Assembly (NCBI RefSeq): GCF_020531945.1
Contig: NZ_JAJATZ010000003.1
Coordinates: 434,001-498,000 of the forward strand
From: Loktanella gaetbuli
GTDB lineage: Bacteria > Pseudomonadota > Alphaproteobacteria > Rhodobacterales > Rhodobacteraceae
Reading direction: 5' to 3'
DNA length: 64,000 nt
Both the position numbers and the translations under genes were made by a program. Below the pieces are notes generated by a model that was given only the letters and a program-made list of their open reading frames with translations, did not search any database and had not been told where the DNA came from. Positions within the stretch are counted from its first letter, which is position 1. Each line of letters starts with the position of its first letter. Below are positions 33,386 through 41,763 of the stretch, in pieces.

Positions 33386-34063
33386 ATGGAAATTTCGCAG
33401 ATCACGTCCCAGCAATTGCAGACGGCGGCGACTGCCGTGCCTGCGGCAGACACGACCGCAATCAGTGCCGATTTCGAGACTTTCCTCAAGATGCTGACGG
33501 TGCAGATGCAGAATCAGGATCCTCTTGACCCGGTGGATTCGGCCGATTACGCGACGCAGCTTGCGACGTTTTCGGGGGTCGAACAGCAGGTTCAGACCAA
33601 TGATCTGCTGCGGATCATGACAGGACAACTGGCCGCCGGCGGTTTGTCGCAACTGGCAGGCTGGGTCGGGCTGGAAGCGCGGACCGAAGGCGCGGTCTTG
33701 TTCGACGGCACACCGATCACGATCAATCCGATCATGCCTGGCGGGGCGCAGGACGCGCGGCTGATTGTCCGCGATGTCAGTGGGAATGAGGTGCAGCGCA
33801 TCCCCATTCCGGTTGGGAACGATCCGCTGACATGGGCTGGCGTGACGGCTGACGGCGCGCCGCTGCCAAACGGGCGCTACAGTTTCGAAACGGTCAGCCT
33901 GCGTGGCGGCGAGGTGTTGTCGCAGGACCCGGTCGGGATTTACGGGACCATCGCCGAAGTGCGTGTTGAAAATGGTCAGAACATGATCCTGTTCGCCTCG
34001 GGGCAAAAGGTTCCTGCGGCAGAGGTGACTGCGGTGCGTGATCCGGCGCTTCGGGGGCGTTAA
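33386..34063 (+). CDS. flgD: Flagellar hook-capping protein
   Basis: The 225-residue FlgD forms the cap under which hook subunits polymerise. The conserved N-terminal motif is present: FLKMLTVQMQNQDPLDPVDS then YATQLATFSGVEQQVQTND. The later half contains the expected Ig-like part (TWAGVTADGAPLPNGRYSFE). It looks intact. It is followed convergently by ubiB with a four-base overlap. Confidence 0.93.
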   Translation: MEISQITSQQLQTAATAVPAADTTAISADFETFLKMLTVQMQNQDPLDPVDSADYATQLATFSGVEQQVQTNDLLRIMTGQLAAGGLSQLAGWVGLEARTEGAVLFDGTPITINPIMPGGAQDARLIVRDVSGNEVQRIPIPVGNDPLTWAGVTADGAPLPNGRYSFETVSLRGGEVLSQDPVGIYGTIAEVRVENGQNMILFASGQKVPAAEVTAVRDPALRGR

Positions 34064-35589
34064 AGAATGCTCTCAGCAAGCCAGAGCAGACCAACGATCG
34101 TCGCACCCAGCGCGGCCCAAGAGATACGCGCGATGCGGCGCTGCGGACGGGGCGGTGGCGGTGGGTTGTTCAGACGGATCAGCGCCTCTTCGGCGAGGCG
34201 CGGCAGCTGTGGTCCGAACCGCGCAAGGATGATCGCGGTGCGGCGCAGATCATCAAGCAGGGCGCGTGGCCCGATGCTCTTGCTGACATAGTCGGTAACC
34301 ACCGGCTTGGCCGATTGCCAGATATTCATGTTGGGATCGAGGGTGCGCGCCACGCCTTCGACGACGACCATGGTGCGTTGCAACAGGATCAGTTCGGTTC
34401 GGGTTTCCATCCCAAAGCGTTCGGTGACCTCGAACAGGTAAGACAAGAGCCGGGCCATGGAGATGCGGCTGGCGTCCATCCCGAATATCGGTTCTCCGAC
34501 GGCACGCAGCGCGCGGGCGAATTCATCCACGTCCTTGTCGGCGGGGACATAGCCAGCCTCGAAATGGACCTCGGCCACGCGCTGATAATCCTGCCGGATA
34601 AAGCCGAACAGGATTTCCGCGTAGACCCTGCGGGTGTAGCTGTCGATGCGCCCCATGATCCCGAAATCATAAGCGATGATGGTGCCATCGGCGCGAATCT
34701 TGAGGTTTCCCTGATGCATGTCGCCATGAAAGAAACCGTCGCGCAGCGCATGGTTGAGGAACAGTGTCAGCACACGGTCCGCGATTGCCTTGCGGTCCAG
34801 ACCGGCGGCGTCCAGCGCGTCGATATCGCCGGCCCCGATGCCTTCGGCCCAGTCCAGCGTCATCACGCGGCGGCCCGACAGGTCCCAGCGAATGCGCGGC
34901 ACATGAAACCCGGCGTCGTTTTCGGTGTTGGCGGCAAATTCCGCCGCGGCCGAACTTTCGAGGCGCAGATCCAATTCGCCCATGACCACACCTTCGAAAT
35001 GGGTGATCACGTCCATCGGTTTCAGCCTGCGGGATGCGGGCGAAAGCACCTCGACAAAGCGTGCGGCGAAATAAAATGCGTCAATGTCACGGCGAAAGGC
35101 GCGCTCGATTCCAGGGCGCAGGATCTTGACGGCGACATCCTCGCCGGTCGCGGCCAGCGTGGCCTTGTGCACCTGCGCCAGGGACGCGGCCGCAACCGGG
35201 TCGGAGAAACTGGAGAAAACGTCCTCGACCTCGACCCCCAGTTCGCGGCGCACCTCGGCACGGGCCTCGGCGAGGGAAAAGGGTGGCAGCTTGTCCTGCA
35301 GGACGCGCAGTTGCGTTGCCATTTCGTTGCCGACGACATCGGGTCGGGTCGACAGGACCTGGCCGAACTTGATGTAGGCGGGGCCAAGCGCCGTCAGCGC
35401 GCGCGGGGCGGGCGGCATGGTCACGTCACCCTTGTAGCCCAGCCATTTGAACGGCCAGACCACGCCGCGGACGACACCGCGCAAGAGCGGTCCGACCTCG
35501 AATGCGTCCATGATCACACGCATCGCGCCGGTGCGTTCCAGCGTGGCACCGGTGCGGATCAGGCGGATGATGTTATGCGGGCCGCGCAC
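34060..35589 (-). CDS. ubiB: UbiB, atypical kinase-like ubiquinone factor
   Basis: The 509-residue protein is of the ABC1/ADCK family and is needed for ubiquinone biosynthesis. It has the family motif YIKFGQVLSTRPD near residue 110, an atypical kinase core with HGDMHQGNL and IAYDFGIMG, and a C-terminal hydrophobic segment (AALGATIVGLLWLAESIL). The gene is three bases downstream of ubiE. Confidence 0.94.
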   Translation of the reverse strand: MRGPHNIIRLIRTGATLERTGAMRVIMDAFEVGPLLRGVVRGVVWPFKWLGYKGDVTMPPAPRALTALGPAYIKFGQVLSTRPDVVGNEMATQLRVLQDKLPPFSLAEARAEVRRELGVEVEDVFSSFSDPVAAASLAQVHKATLAATGEDVAVKILRPGIERAFRRDIDAFYFAARFVEVLSPASRRLKPMDVITHFEGVVMGELDLRLESSAAAEFAANTENDAGFHVPRIRWDLSGRRVMTLDWAEGIGAGDIDALDAAGLDRKAIADRVLTLFLNHALRDGFFHGDMHQGNLKIRADGTIIAYDFGIMGRIDSYTRRVYAEILFGFIRQDYQRVAEVHFEAGYVPADKDVDEFARALRAVGEPIFGMDASRISMARLLSYLFEVTERFGMETRTELILLQRTMVVVEGVARTLDPNMNIWQSAKPVVTDYVSKSIGPRALLDDLRRTAIILARFGPQLPRLAEEALIRLNNPPPPPRPQRRIARISWAALGATIVGLLWLAESIL

Positions 35590-35592
35590 GGA

Positions 35593-36342
35593 TCAGAGTT
35601 TCCAGCCAGAGTGAAGGGCAGCGACACCCATCGTCAGGTTGCGATATTTGGCGTTTTCAAACCCTGCCTGCCGAACCATCCCCAGAAATGTCTCTTGATC
35701 GGGAAACTTGCGGATCGATTCGACAAGGTACTGATAGCTGTCACGATCACCGGCGATCATCTGGCCCATCCGCGGGATGACGTTAAAGCTGTAGGCGTCA
35801 TAGGCCTTTTGCATCATGGGGTTGGGCAGCTGGCTGAATTCCAGCACCATGAGGCGGCCCCCGGGCCGCAGGACGCGGTATGCCTCGTTCAGGGCCTCTT
35901 GGGGGCGGGTCACGTTCCGGATGCCGAAACTGATGGTGTAGACGTCAAAGGAGTTGTCCTCGAACGGCAGTGCCATCGCGTCGCCCACGACCCAGTCCAG
36001 CTGACCGGCCATGCGTTCGGCCTCTGCCCGCTTGCGACCCTCGATCAGCATGGGTTCGGTCAGATCAAGTACCGTGGCGTGGCCTGAACCCGCGCGGCGC
36101 AGAAACCGGAACGAAATATCGCCGGTGCCGCCTGCCACATCCAGCAGTCGCTGACCGGGACGCGGGGCCAGCCAGTCCATCATCGCATCCTTCCAGATGC
36201 GATGGATCCCACCTGACATGACGTCATTCATGATGTCGTATTTCGATGCGACAGACGAAAAGACACCCCTGACGCGGCCCGCCTTCTGGTCCTCATCGAC
36301 GGTTTCAAAGCCGAAATGCGTGGTATTGGGTCCGTCGGTCAT
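35593..36342 (-). CDS. ubiE: Ubiquinone/menaquinone methyltransferase
   Basis: This C-methyltransferase acts in ubiquinone synthesis. The 249-residue protein shows FGFETVDEDQKAGRVRGVFS, the SAM motif RLLDVAGGTGDISFRFL, DVYTISFGIRNVTRPQEALN and YQYLVESIRKFPDQETF. I chose the ATG at 36342. A longer frame reaches 36426 but runs into the mutM promoter region. It is divergent from mutM and forms an operon with ubiB. Confidence 0.95.
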   Translation of the reverse strand: MTDGPNTTHFGFETVDEDQKAGRVRGVFSSVASKYDIMNDVMSGGIHRIWKDAMMDWLAPRPGQRLLDVAGGTGDISFRFLRRAGSGHATVLDLTEPMLIEGRKRAEAERMAGQLDWVVGDAMALPFEDNSFDVYTISFGIRNVTRPQEALNEAYRVLRPGGRLMVLEFSQLPNPMMQKAYDAYSFNVIPRMGQMIAGDRDSYQYLVESIRKFPDQETFLGMVRQAGFENAKYRNLTMGVAALHSGWKL

Positions 36343-36424
36343 GGGTTGTCGTCCTTCTCGTCTCGCCCCAGATGTAGGACGCCGCAACCCACCTACAACG
36401 TCGTGCGACACATAGGAACACTGC

Positions 36425-37276
36425 ATGCCCGAATTGCCAGAAGTCGAGACCGTACGCGCCGGGTTGTCCCCGGTGATGGAAGGTCAGCTGATCCAGCGAG
36501 CCGAGGTCAATCGCCCCGACCTGCGCTGGCCGTTTCCCGACAGGATGGCGGACCGGCTGACAGGGGCAACCGTGCGTGGTTTGCGGCGGCGTTCGAAATA
36601 CATTCTGGCCGATCTGGACAGTGACGAAACACTGTTGATCCATCTGGGCATGTCCGGTCGGATGCTGATTTCGGGCCATACGGTAGGGAAATTCCATCAC
36701 CCACATCCGGCCCCGGCAAAACACGATCATGTCGTGTTTCACATGGGGCAGGGCGCGCGGATCACGTTCAACGACGCGCGCCGGTTCGGGGCGATGGACC
36801 TGATGCCCACGGCAGAGGCGGATGCGCATTGGCTGATGCGTGATCTGGGGCCGGAACCCCTTTCCAACCAATTCAACGAAACATACCTTGTCGGGCGACT
36901 TAAGGGGCGGAACACGCCGATCAAATCGGCATTGCTGGACCAGCGAATCGTCGCGGGTCTGGGCAATATCTACGTGTGCGAGGTGCTGCACCGGGCGGGA
37001 ATCCATCCTGCGCGCAAGGCGGGACGCATTTCCGCCGCGCGGATTGCGGGCCTCGTGCCGCTGGTCCGGAAGGTCCTGCAAGAGGCGATTGCAGCGGGCG
37101 GATCCAGTCTGCGCGACTACCGCCAAGCGGATGGAGAGCTTGGATATTTTCAGCATGGCTTTGCCGTTTATGACCGCGAGGGCGCGCCCTGCACGCGTGA
37201 TGGATGCCCCGGCGTCATTGACCGTATCGTTCAGTCCGGGCGGTCATCGTTCTTTTGCCCCGGCTGTCAAAGATAG
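36425..37276 (+). CDS. mutM: Formamidopyrimidine-DNA glycosylase
   Basis: This is the orthodox 8-oxoguanine glycosylase/AP lyase, 283 residues. MPELPEVETVR carries the catalytic Pro2/Glu3, and Lys58 lies in RRSKYIL. HLGMSGRM, DARRFGAMD, VAGLGNIYVCE (H2TH) and the 8-oxoG loop AAGGSSLRDYRQ near 224 are all present. The C-terminal zinc finger has Cys256, Cys261, Cys278 and Cys281, with an atypical four-residue spacer in the first pair. It is the reference paralogue for the pre-operon protein at 5.6 kb. Confidence 0.95.
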   Translation: MPELPEVETVRAGLSPVMEGQLIQRAEVNRPDLRWPFPDRMADRLTGATVRGLRRRSKYILADLDSDETLLIHLGMSGRMLISGHTVGKFHHPHPAPAKHDHVVFHMGQGARITFNDARRFGAMDLMPTAEADAHWLMRDLGPEPLSNQFNETYLVGRLKGRNTPIKSALLDQRIVAGLGNIYVCEVLHRAGIHPARKAGRISAARIAGLVPLVRKVLQEAIAAGGSSLRDYRQADGELGYFQHGFAVYDREGAPCTRDGCPGVIDRIVQSGRSSFFCPGCQR

Positions 37277-37350
37277 CTTGATCGCCGCGCGTGTTTGAAG
37301 CAACACGGTTGCCTGACACGACCAAATGACCCGATCAAACGGAGTGCCGC

Positions 37351-38127
37351 ATGGCCTTTGAGACCATCACAGTCGACACCAGCGATGACATCACGGTTAT
37401 CACATTGAACCGTCCTGACGCGCTGAATGCCCTCAATCAGCAATTGCTTCAGGAATTGTGCCAGGCGCTGGAAGAGGCCGATGGGTCCGACCAGACCCGC
37501 TGCATCATCGTCACCGGATCGGAAAAGGCGTTTGCCGCCGGTGCGGACATCACCGAGATGGCAGACAAGTCCTATGTCGACATGGTCGGCCAGGCCTATT
37601 TCCAGGCGCAGTCCGAACGCATCACCGCGATCCGCAAGCCCGTGATCGCCGCAGTGGCCGGATATGCATTGGGTGGCGGGTGCGAATTGGCGATGATGTG
37701 CGATTTCATCATCGCGGCCGATACGGCCAAGTTCGGCCAGCCTGAAATCAATCTGGGCGTCATCCCCGGCATGGGCGGCACGCAGCGTCTGGCGCATGCC
37801 GTCGGCAAGGCCAAGGCAATGGACATGAACCTGACGGGCCGTTTCATGGATGCCGAAGAGGCGCTGGCCTCTGGTCTGGTCAGCCGGGTCGTGCCCGCGA
37901 AAAAGCTGATGGACGAGGCGCGCGGTGCCGCCGCCAAGATCGCGGCAAAGTCGCTGCTTGCCTCCATGGCGGTCAAGGACACCGTGAACCGGTCGTTCGA
38001 GGTCTCGCTGGCCGAGGGCCTGAATTACGAACGGCGCACCTTCTATGGTCTGTTCGCGACGCAGGACCAGAAAGAGGGCATGGCGGCGTTCCAGGAAAAG
38101 CGCGAGGCGCAGTTCCGCGACAAGTAA
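37351..38127 (+). CDS. Enoyl-CoA hydratase
   Basis: This crotonase-family enzyme has 258 residues and hydrates trans-2-enoyl-CoA in fatty-acid or amino-acid breakdown. The oxyanion-hole and active-site segments are present: AFAAGADITEMA, ALGGGCELAMMCDFIIAADT, and FGQPEINLGVIPGMGGTQRL with the two catalytic Glu positions. It stands alone between mutM and rpsT, and a stem-loop follows. Confidence 0.94.
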   Translation: MAFETITVDTSDDITVITLNRPDALNALNQQLLQELCQALEEADGSDQTRCIIVTGSEKAFAAGADITEMADKSYVDMVGQAYFQAQSERITAIRKPVIAAVAGYALGGGCELAMMCDFIIAADTAKFGQPEINLGVIPGMGGTQRLAHAVGKAKAMDMNLTGRFMDAEEALASGLVSRVVPAKKLMDEARGAAAKIAAKSLLASMAVKDTVNRSFEVSLAEGLNYERRTFYGLFATQDQKEGMAAFQEKREAQFRDK

Positions 38128-38141
38128 GGGGTTTCCAAACG

Positions 38142-38166
38142 GGGCGGCGCCCCTTATAGGCCGCCC
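38142..38166 (+). terminator. Stem-loop after enoyl-CoA hydratase gene
   Basis: GGGCGGC at 38142-38148 can pair with GCCGCCC at 38160-38166 around an 11-base loop. A shorter alternative GGGGC/GCCCC hairpin overlaps it. There is no T-run. Confidence 0.4.
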
Positions 38167-38272
38167 TACATGCGCGTGATGCCCGCTTTGGCAGATCAAC
38201 CCGGTAGGTGAAAACCCGGGCGGGCCGTTCAGGCGCTATAACAGTATTTGATCGACCCGAAGGAAGCCCAGC

Positions 38273-38536
38273 ATGGCCAATACACCACAGTCCAAGAAGC
38301 GCGCAAAACAGAACGAAGCCCGTTTTGCCGTCAACAAGATGCGCCGTTCGCGTATCCGCACGTTCCTGCGCACCGTCGAAGAGGCCATCGCCTCTGGCGA
38401 TCAGGCCGCTGCTGCTGCTGCCCTGAAGGCCGCACAGCCCGAGTTGATGCGTGGCGTCACCAAGGGCGTCGTCCACAAGAACACAGCGGCCCGCAAGATG
38501 TCCCGCCTGGCCAGCCGCGTCAAAGCACTGGGCTGA
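38273..38536 (+). CDS. rpsT: 30S ribosomal protein S20
   Basis: The 87-residue S20 protein starts MANTPQSKKRAKQNEARFAV and contains the basic RSRIRTFLRTVEEAIASGD and NTAARKMSRLASRVKAL. A GAAGGAA site lies just upstream. As in other Rhodobacteraceae it precedes dnaA. A good intrinsic terminator follows. Confidence 0.97.
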   Translation: MANTPQSKKRAKQNEARFAVNKMRRSRIRTFLRTVEEAIASGDQAAAAAALKAAQPELMRGVTKGVVHKNTAARKMSRLASRVKALG

Positions 38537-38570
38537 TTCTGGGGCCTCTGTGGCCCAATGACGACGATCA

Positions 38571-38599
38571 AGCGCGCTCCTGCCGGGGCGCGCTTTTTT
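38571..38599 (+). terminator. Intrinsic terminator of rpsT
   Basis: AGCGCGC at 38571-38577 pairs with GCGCGCT at 38588-38594 with a ten-base loop, followed by a six-T run. A smaller GGGCC/GGCCC hairpin at 38542-38556 precedes it. Confidence 0.85.
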
Positions 38600-39104
38600 C
38601 ATGCCCGAGTCGCCGCTGTAAAAAATTTGTGACGTTTCAAAGGGGTCAGGGATTCTTTCGCACGGAGTCGTGAGTCAAGCGCGTTGTTGCGGTTGTGATG
38701 CCCTCTGACACCTTGCTAACTTCACCCAGCGATTCACTTCGTTCCGGGGGGAACATGGAGGGCCGCGACCAAACAGGAACGGGTTTGCGCCGGTATGCGG
38801 CGGCCCAGCGATGTGTTCCTTAGGCGTCGTGCTTTCGACAGAAAAGCGAGGATCAGCGCGCGAAATTCATTTCGTGCGAACGCTTGTTCTGTGTCTGTGT
38901 CCGGGTGCTCTGCGCACCCGCGTCTGCACAGTCCGTGTATCCCACGCAAGGCGGTGACGGGTCATCCGATCCGTTGGCGTGAACAAGACGGCGATGGTGC
39001 CATGTTCAGGGTTAGGCTCTTGGAGATGTGCGATCCGCCCCGGTCTGATGTGCGGCGCGGCAGGGAGACCCTGTCGAGATGATTTGGGAAACAGGGCAGG
39101 CAAA
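38600..39104 (+). other. Long dnaA leader region
   Basis: About 505 bases lie between the rpsT terminator and dnaA without a credible gene. I see a perfect hairpin CGGGTGC/GCACCCG (38902-38908, 38914-38920) and an imperfect one around CGCGAAATTCATTTCG near 38859. No DnaA boxes close to TTATCCACA are visible, so this is not evidently oriC. It probably holds the dnaA promoter and a long 5' untranslated region. Confidence 0.5.
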
Positions 39105-40475
39105 ATGGGCGAAGCGACCGCGTGGGGACGGGTACAGGACGATCTACGGAACAGCATGAGCAAGGCAAAATTCCAAAGCTGGATTGCCTCTCTGGAATAT
39201 GCGGGTGTTTCCGATGGCGTCGTGTCCTTTGATGTGCCGACGGCCTTTATCGGAAATTACGTCGAACAGCATTTTGGCGATATGATCGTCTATAGTTTCA
39301 ACCGCAACGGTCAGGAAGTCAGCCGCCTGCGGTTTGGCGTGAACGCTGATCGTCAGGCGAACCCGTCCGAGGCGCAGCCGGTCAAGGCCGCCACTGCCAA
39401 GACATCGACCGCCGATTTCGGACATGATTCCGACCCGCTGGGCCTGCCGCTGGACCCGCAGATGACATTCGACAATTTCGTCGTGGGCAAACCCAACGAG
39501 CTTGCACATGCCGCAGCACGCCGTGTGGCCGAAGGCGGCCCCGTAACGTTCAACCCGCTGTTCCTGTATTCCGGCGTCGGCCTGGGCAAGACCCACCTGA
39601 TGCACGCCATCGCCAACGAGATTCGCCAGCGCCAGCCGGAGCTGAACGTGCTGTATCTGTCAGCCGAACGGTTCATGTACCGGTTCATCACCGCGCTGCG
39701 CGAACGCAAGATGATGGAATTCAAGCACCTGCTGCGGTCCGTTGACGTATTGCTGGTCGATGACGTCCAGTTCATGGGCGGCAAGGATTCGACACAGGAA
39801 GAATTCTTTCACACGTTCAACGCATTGGTCGACGCCCGCAAACAGGTCATTCTGTCCGGCGACCGCGCGCCCGGTGAAATCAAGAACATGGAAGACCGCA
39901 TGCGGTCGCGCCTGCAATGCGGTCTGGTGATCGACCTGCATCCGACGGATTACGAACTGCGCCTTGGCGTGTTGCAGTCCAAGGTGGCCCAGCAGCAGGA
40001 CATCTATCCTGACCTCAAGGTTGCACCCGGTGTACTGGAATTCCTGGCCCAGCGGATCACGACGAACGTACGTGTCCTGGAGGGGGCATTGGTCCGTCTG
40101 TTCGCCCACGCAAGCCTGGTGGGGCTGGATATCGACATGGATCAGACGATCGACTGTCTGGCGGATATCCTGCGTGCCAACGACCGCAAGGTCACGGTCG
40201 AGGAAATCCAGCGCAAGGTCAGCGATTACTACCACATTCGCCTGTCCGACATGCTGGGGCCAAAGCGCGTCCGCAGCTTTGCCCGGCCGCGTCAGGTGGC
40301 GATGTATCTGTCGAAAACCATGACCAGCCGGTCGCTGCCTGACATTGGTCGCCGGTTCGGCAAGCGGGACCACACGACCGTGATGCACGGGGTGCGCAAG
40401 ATCGAGGATCTGGCCCAAACCGACAGCCAGATCGCGGATGATCTGGAAAACCTGCGCCGCGCGTTGGAAGAGTAG
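39105..40475 (+). CDS. dnaA: Chromosomal replication initiator protein
   Basis: The 456-residue DnaA shows its domain order: N-terminal domain I (WGRVQDDLRNSMSKAKFQSW), a linker, and an AAA+ domain with Walker A SGVGLGKTHLMHAIANE near 155 and Walker B VLLVDDVQFMGGK near 214. The C-terminal DNA-binding domain has PDIGRRFGKRDHTTVMHGV near 415. I chose the ATG at 39105. The open frame upstream encodes no DnaA-like sequence. dnaN follows after 102 bases. Confidence 0.96.
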   Translation: MGEATAWGRVQDDLRNSMSKAKFQSWIASLEYAGVSDGVVSFDVPTAFIGNYVEQHFGDMIVYSFNRNGQEVSRLRFGVNADRQANPSEAQPVKAATAKTSTADFGHDSDPLGLPLDPQMTFDNFVVGKPNELAHAAARRVAEGGPVTFNPLFLYSGVGLGKTHLMHAIANEIRQRQPELNVLYLSAERFMYRFITALRERKMMEFKHLLRSVDVLLVDDVQFMGGKDSTQEEFFHTFNALVDARKQVILSGDRAPGEIKNMEDRMRSRLQCGLVIDLHPTDYELRLGVLQSKVAQQQDIYPDLKVAPGVLEFLAQRITTNVRVLEGALVRLFAHASLVGLDIDMDQTIDCLADILRANDRKVTVEEIQRKVSDYYHIRLSDMLGPKRVRSFARPRQVAMYLSKTMTSRSLPDIGRRFGKRDHTTVMHGVRKIEDLAQTDSQIADDLENLRRALEE

Positions 40476-40577
40476 CCACACAGCGGATAAATCGTTTGAA
40501 AAACCCTTGAGTCGGAGCCGAAAAGCAGTAGCGTCACGGTCCGGCCCGCGGGTGGCCGGTCAACGACGGGGACGACC

Positions 40578-41696
40578 ATGAAATTCAGCATCGAACGGGC
40601 CAGCCTACTCAAGGCGGTTGCACAGGCGCAATCGGTCGTCGAGCGGCGCAACACCATTCCGATCCTGGCCAACGTCCTGATCGAGGCCGAAGGCGACACC
40701 GTGCAGTTCCGCGCCACCGATCTGGATATCGAGGTTGTGGACCGCGCGCCTGCCAAGGTTGACCGCGCCGGTGCGACGACGGTGGCTGCCGTCACGCTGA
40801 ACGAGATCGTCCGCAAATTGCCGGATGGTGCATTGGTCACCCTGTCCGAGGATACGGCCTCCGGACGTCTGACGATTCAGGCAGGCCGTTCGAATTTCCA
40901 GCTGGCGACGCTGCCGCGCGAAGATTTCCCGGTGATGGCGACATCCGACTACACCACCAACTTCAGCGCGCCGGCACCGGTGCTGCGCCGCCTGTTCGAC
41001 AAGGCGAAATTCGCAATCTCGACCGAAGAGACGCGCTATTACCTCAACGGTGTCTACATGCACGAGGCGGACGGCGAAGGCGGCAAGGTTCTGCGCTGTG
41101 TCGCGACCGACGGTCACCGGCTGGCGCGCATCGACGCGGATCTGCCACAGGGCGCATCCGGCATGGCCGGTGTGATCGTCCCGCGCAAGACCGTGGGCGA
41201 GCTGCGCAAGCTGCTGGATGATGACGATTTGCAGGTGGCCGTGTCGGTGTCCGAGACCAAGGTGCGATTCGCCACCCCGGACATCACGTTGACGTCCAAG
41301 GTGATCGACGGGACATTCCCCGACTACACCCGCGTCATTCCGACCGGCAACACCCGCAAGATGGAAGTCGACGCCTCTGAGTTTGCCAAGGCGGTGGACC
41401 GGGTCGCGACCGTCAGTTCCGAGCGATCGCGCGCCGTGAAACTGCAACTGGACGAGGATCGTCTGATCCTGTCGGTGAATGCCCCCGACAGCGGCAACGC
41501 CGAAGAAGAGCTGGCCGTGGCCTATAGCGATGAGCGTCTGGAGATCGGGTTCAACGCGAAATACCTGCTGGAAATCGCAAGCCAGGTGGATCGCGAAAAT
41601 GCGGTGTTCCTGTTCAACTCGTCCGGTGATCCGACGCTGATGCGCGAAGGCAATGATACCTCTGCGGTTTATGTTGTCATGCCGATGCGGGTTTGA
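40578..41696 (+). CDS. dnaN: DNA polymerase III beta subunit (sliding clamp)
   Basis: The 372-residue clamp starts MKFSIERASLLKAVAQAQSV, with VVERRNTIPILANVLIEA, TDGHRLAR in the middle and the C-terminal VYVVMPMRV. All three clamp domains are present at normal length. It sits between dnaA and recF in the classical order. Confidence 0.97.
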   Translation: MKFSIERASLLKAVAQAQSVVERRNTIPILANVLIEAEGDTVQFRATDLDIEVVDRAPAKVDRAGATTVAAVTLNEIVRKLPDGALVTLSEDTASGRLTIQAGRSNFQLATLPREDFPVMATSDYTTNFSAPAPVLRRLFDKAKFAISTEETRYYLNGVYMHEADGEGGKVLRCVATDGHRLARIDADLPQGASGMAGVIVPRKTVGELRKLLDDDDLQVAVSVSETKVRFATPDITLTSKVIDGTFPDYTRVIPTGNTRKMEVDASEFAKAVDRVATVSSERSRAVKLQLDEDRLILSVNAPDSGNAEEELAVAYSDERLEIGFNAKYLLEIASQVDRENAVFLFNSSGDPTLMREGNDTSAVYVVMPMRV

Positions 41697-41720
41697 TCGG
41701 ATAATCTGACGATTATCCGA
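41697..41720. terminator. Perfect hairpin between dnaN and recF
   Basis: TCGGATAATC at 41697-41706 and GATTATCCGA at 41711-41720 form a ten-base perfect stem with a TGAC loop, starting right after the dnaN stop. There is no T-run. It may attenuate readthrough into recF or protect the dnaN mRNA end. Confidence 0.55.
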
Positions 41721-41753
41721 TGCCTCCGGCGGGGATATTTTTGACCAGAAGAA
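41721..41753 (-). repeat. Dispersed intergenic motif, copy E
   Basis: TGCCTCCGGCGGGGATATTT then TTGACCAGAAGAA lies between the dnaN hairpin and recF. It joins the TGCCTCCGGCGGG core of copy F to the TTTTTGACCAGAAGAA end of copy D. Confidence 0.6.
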
Positions 41754-41763
41754 TGGATGCCGC

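Noticed and set aside
38600..39104. oriC directly upstream of dnaA
   Set aside because: No sequence close to TTATCCACA and no AT-rich unwinding region are visible, and a long open frame there has no protein-like features.
40476..40577. DnaA box in the dnaA-dnaN gap
   Set aside because: Only one weak match, AGCGGATAA, with two mismatches to TGTGGATAA, is present.
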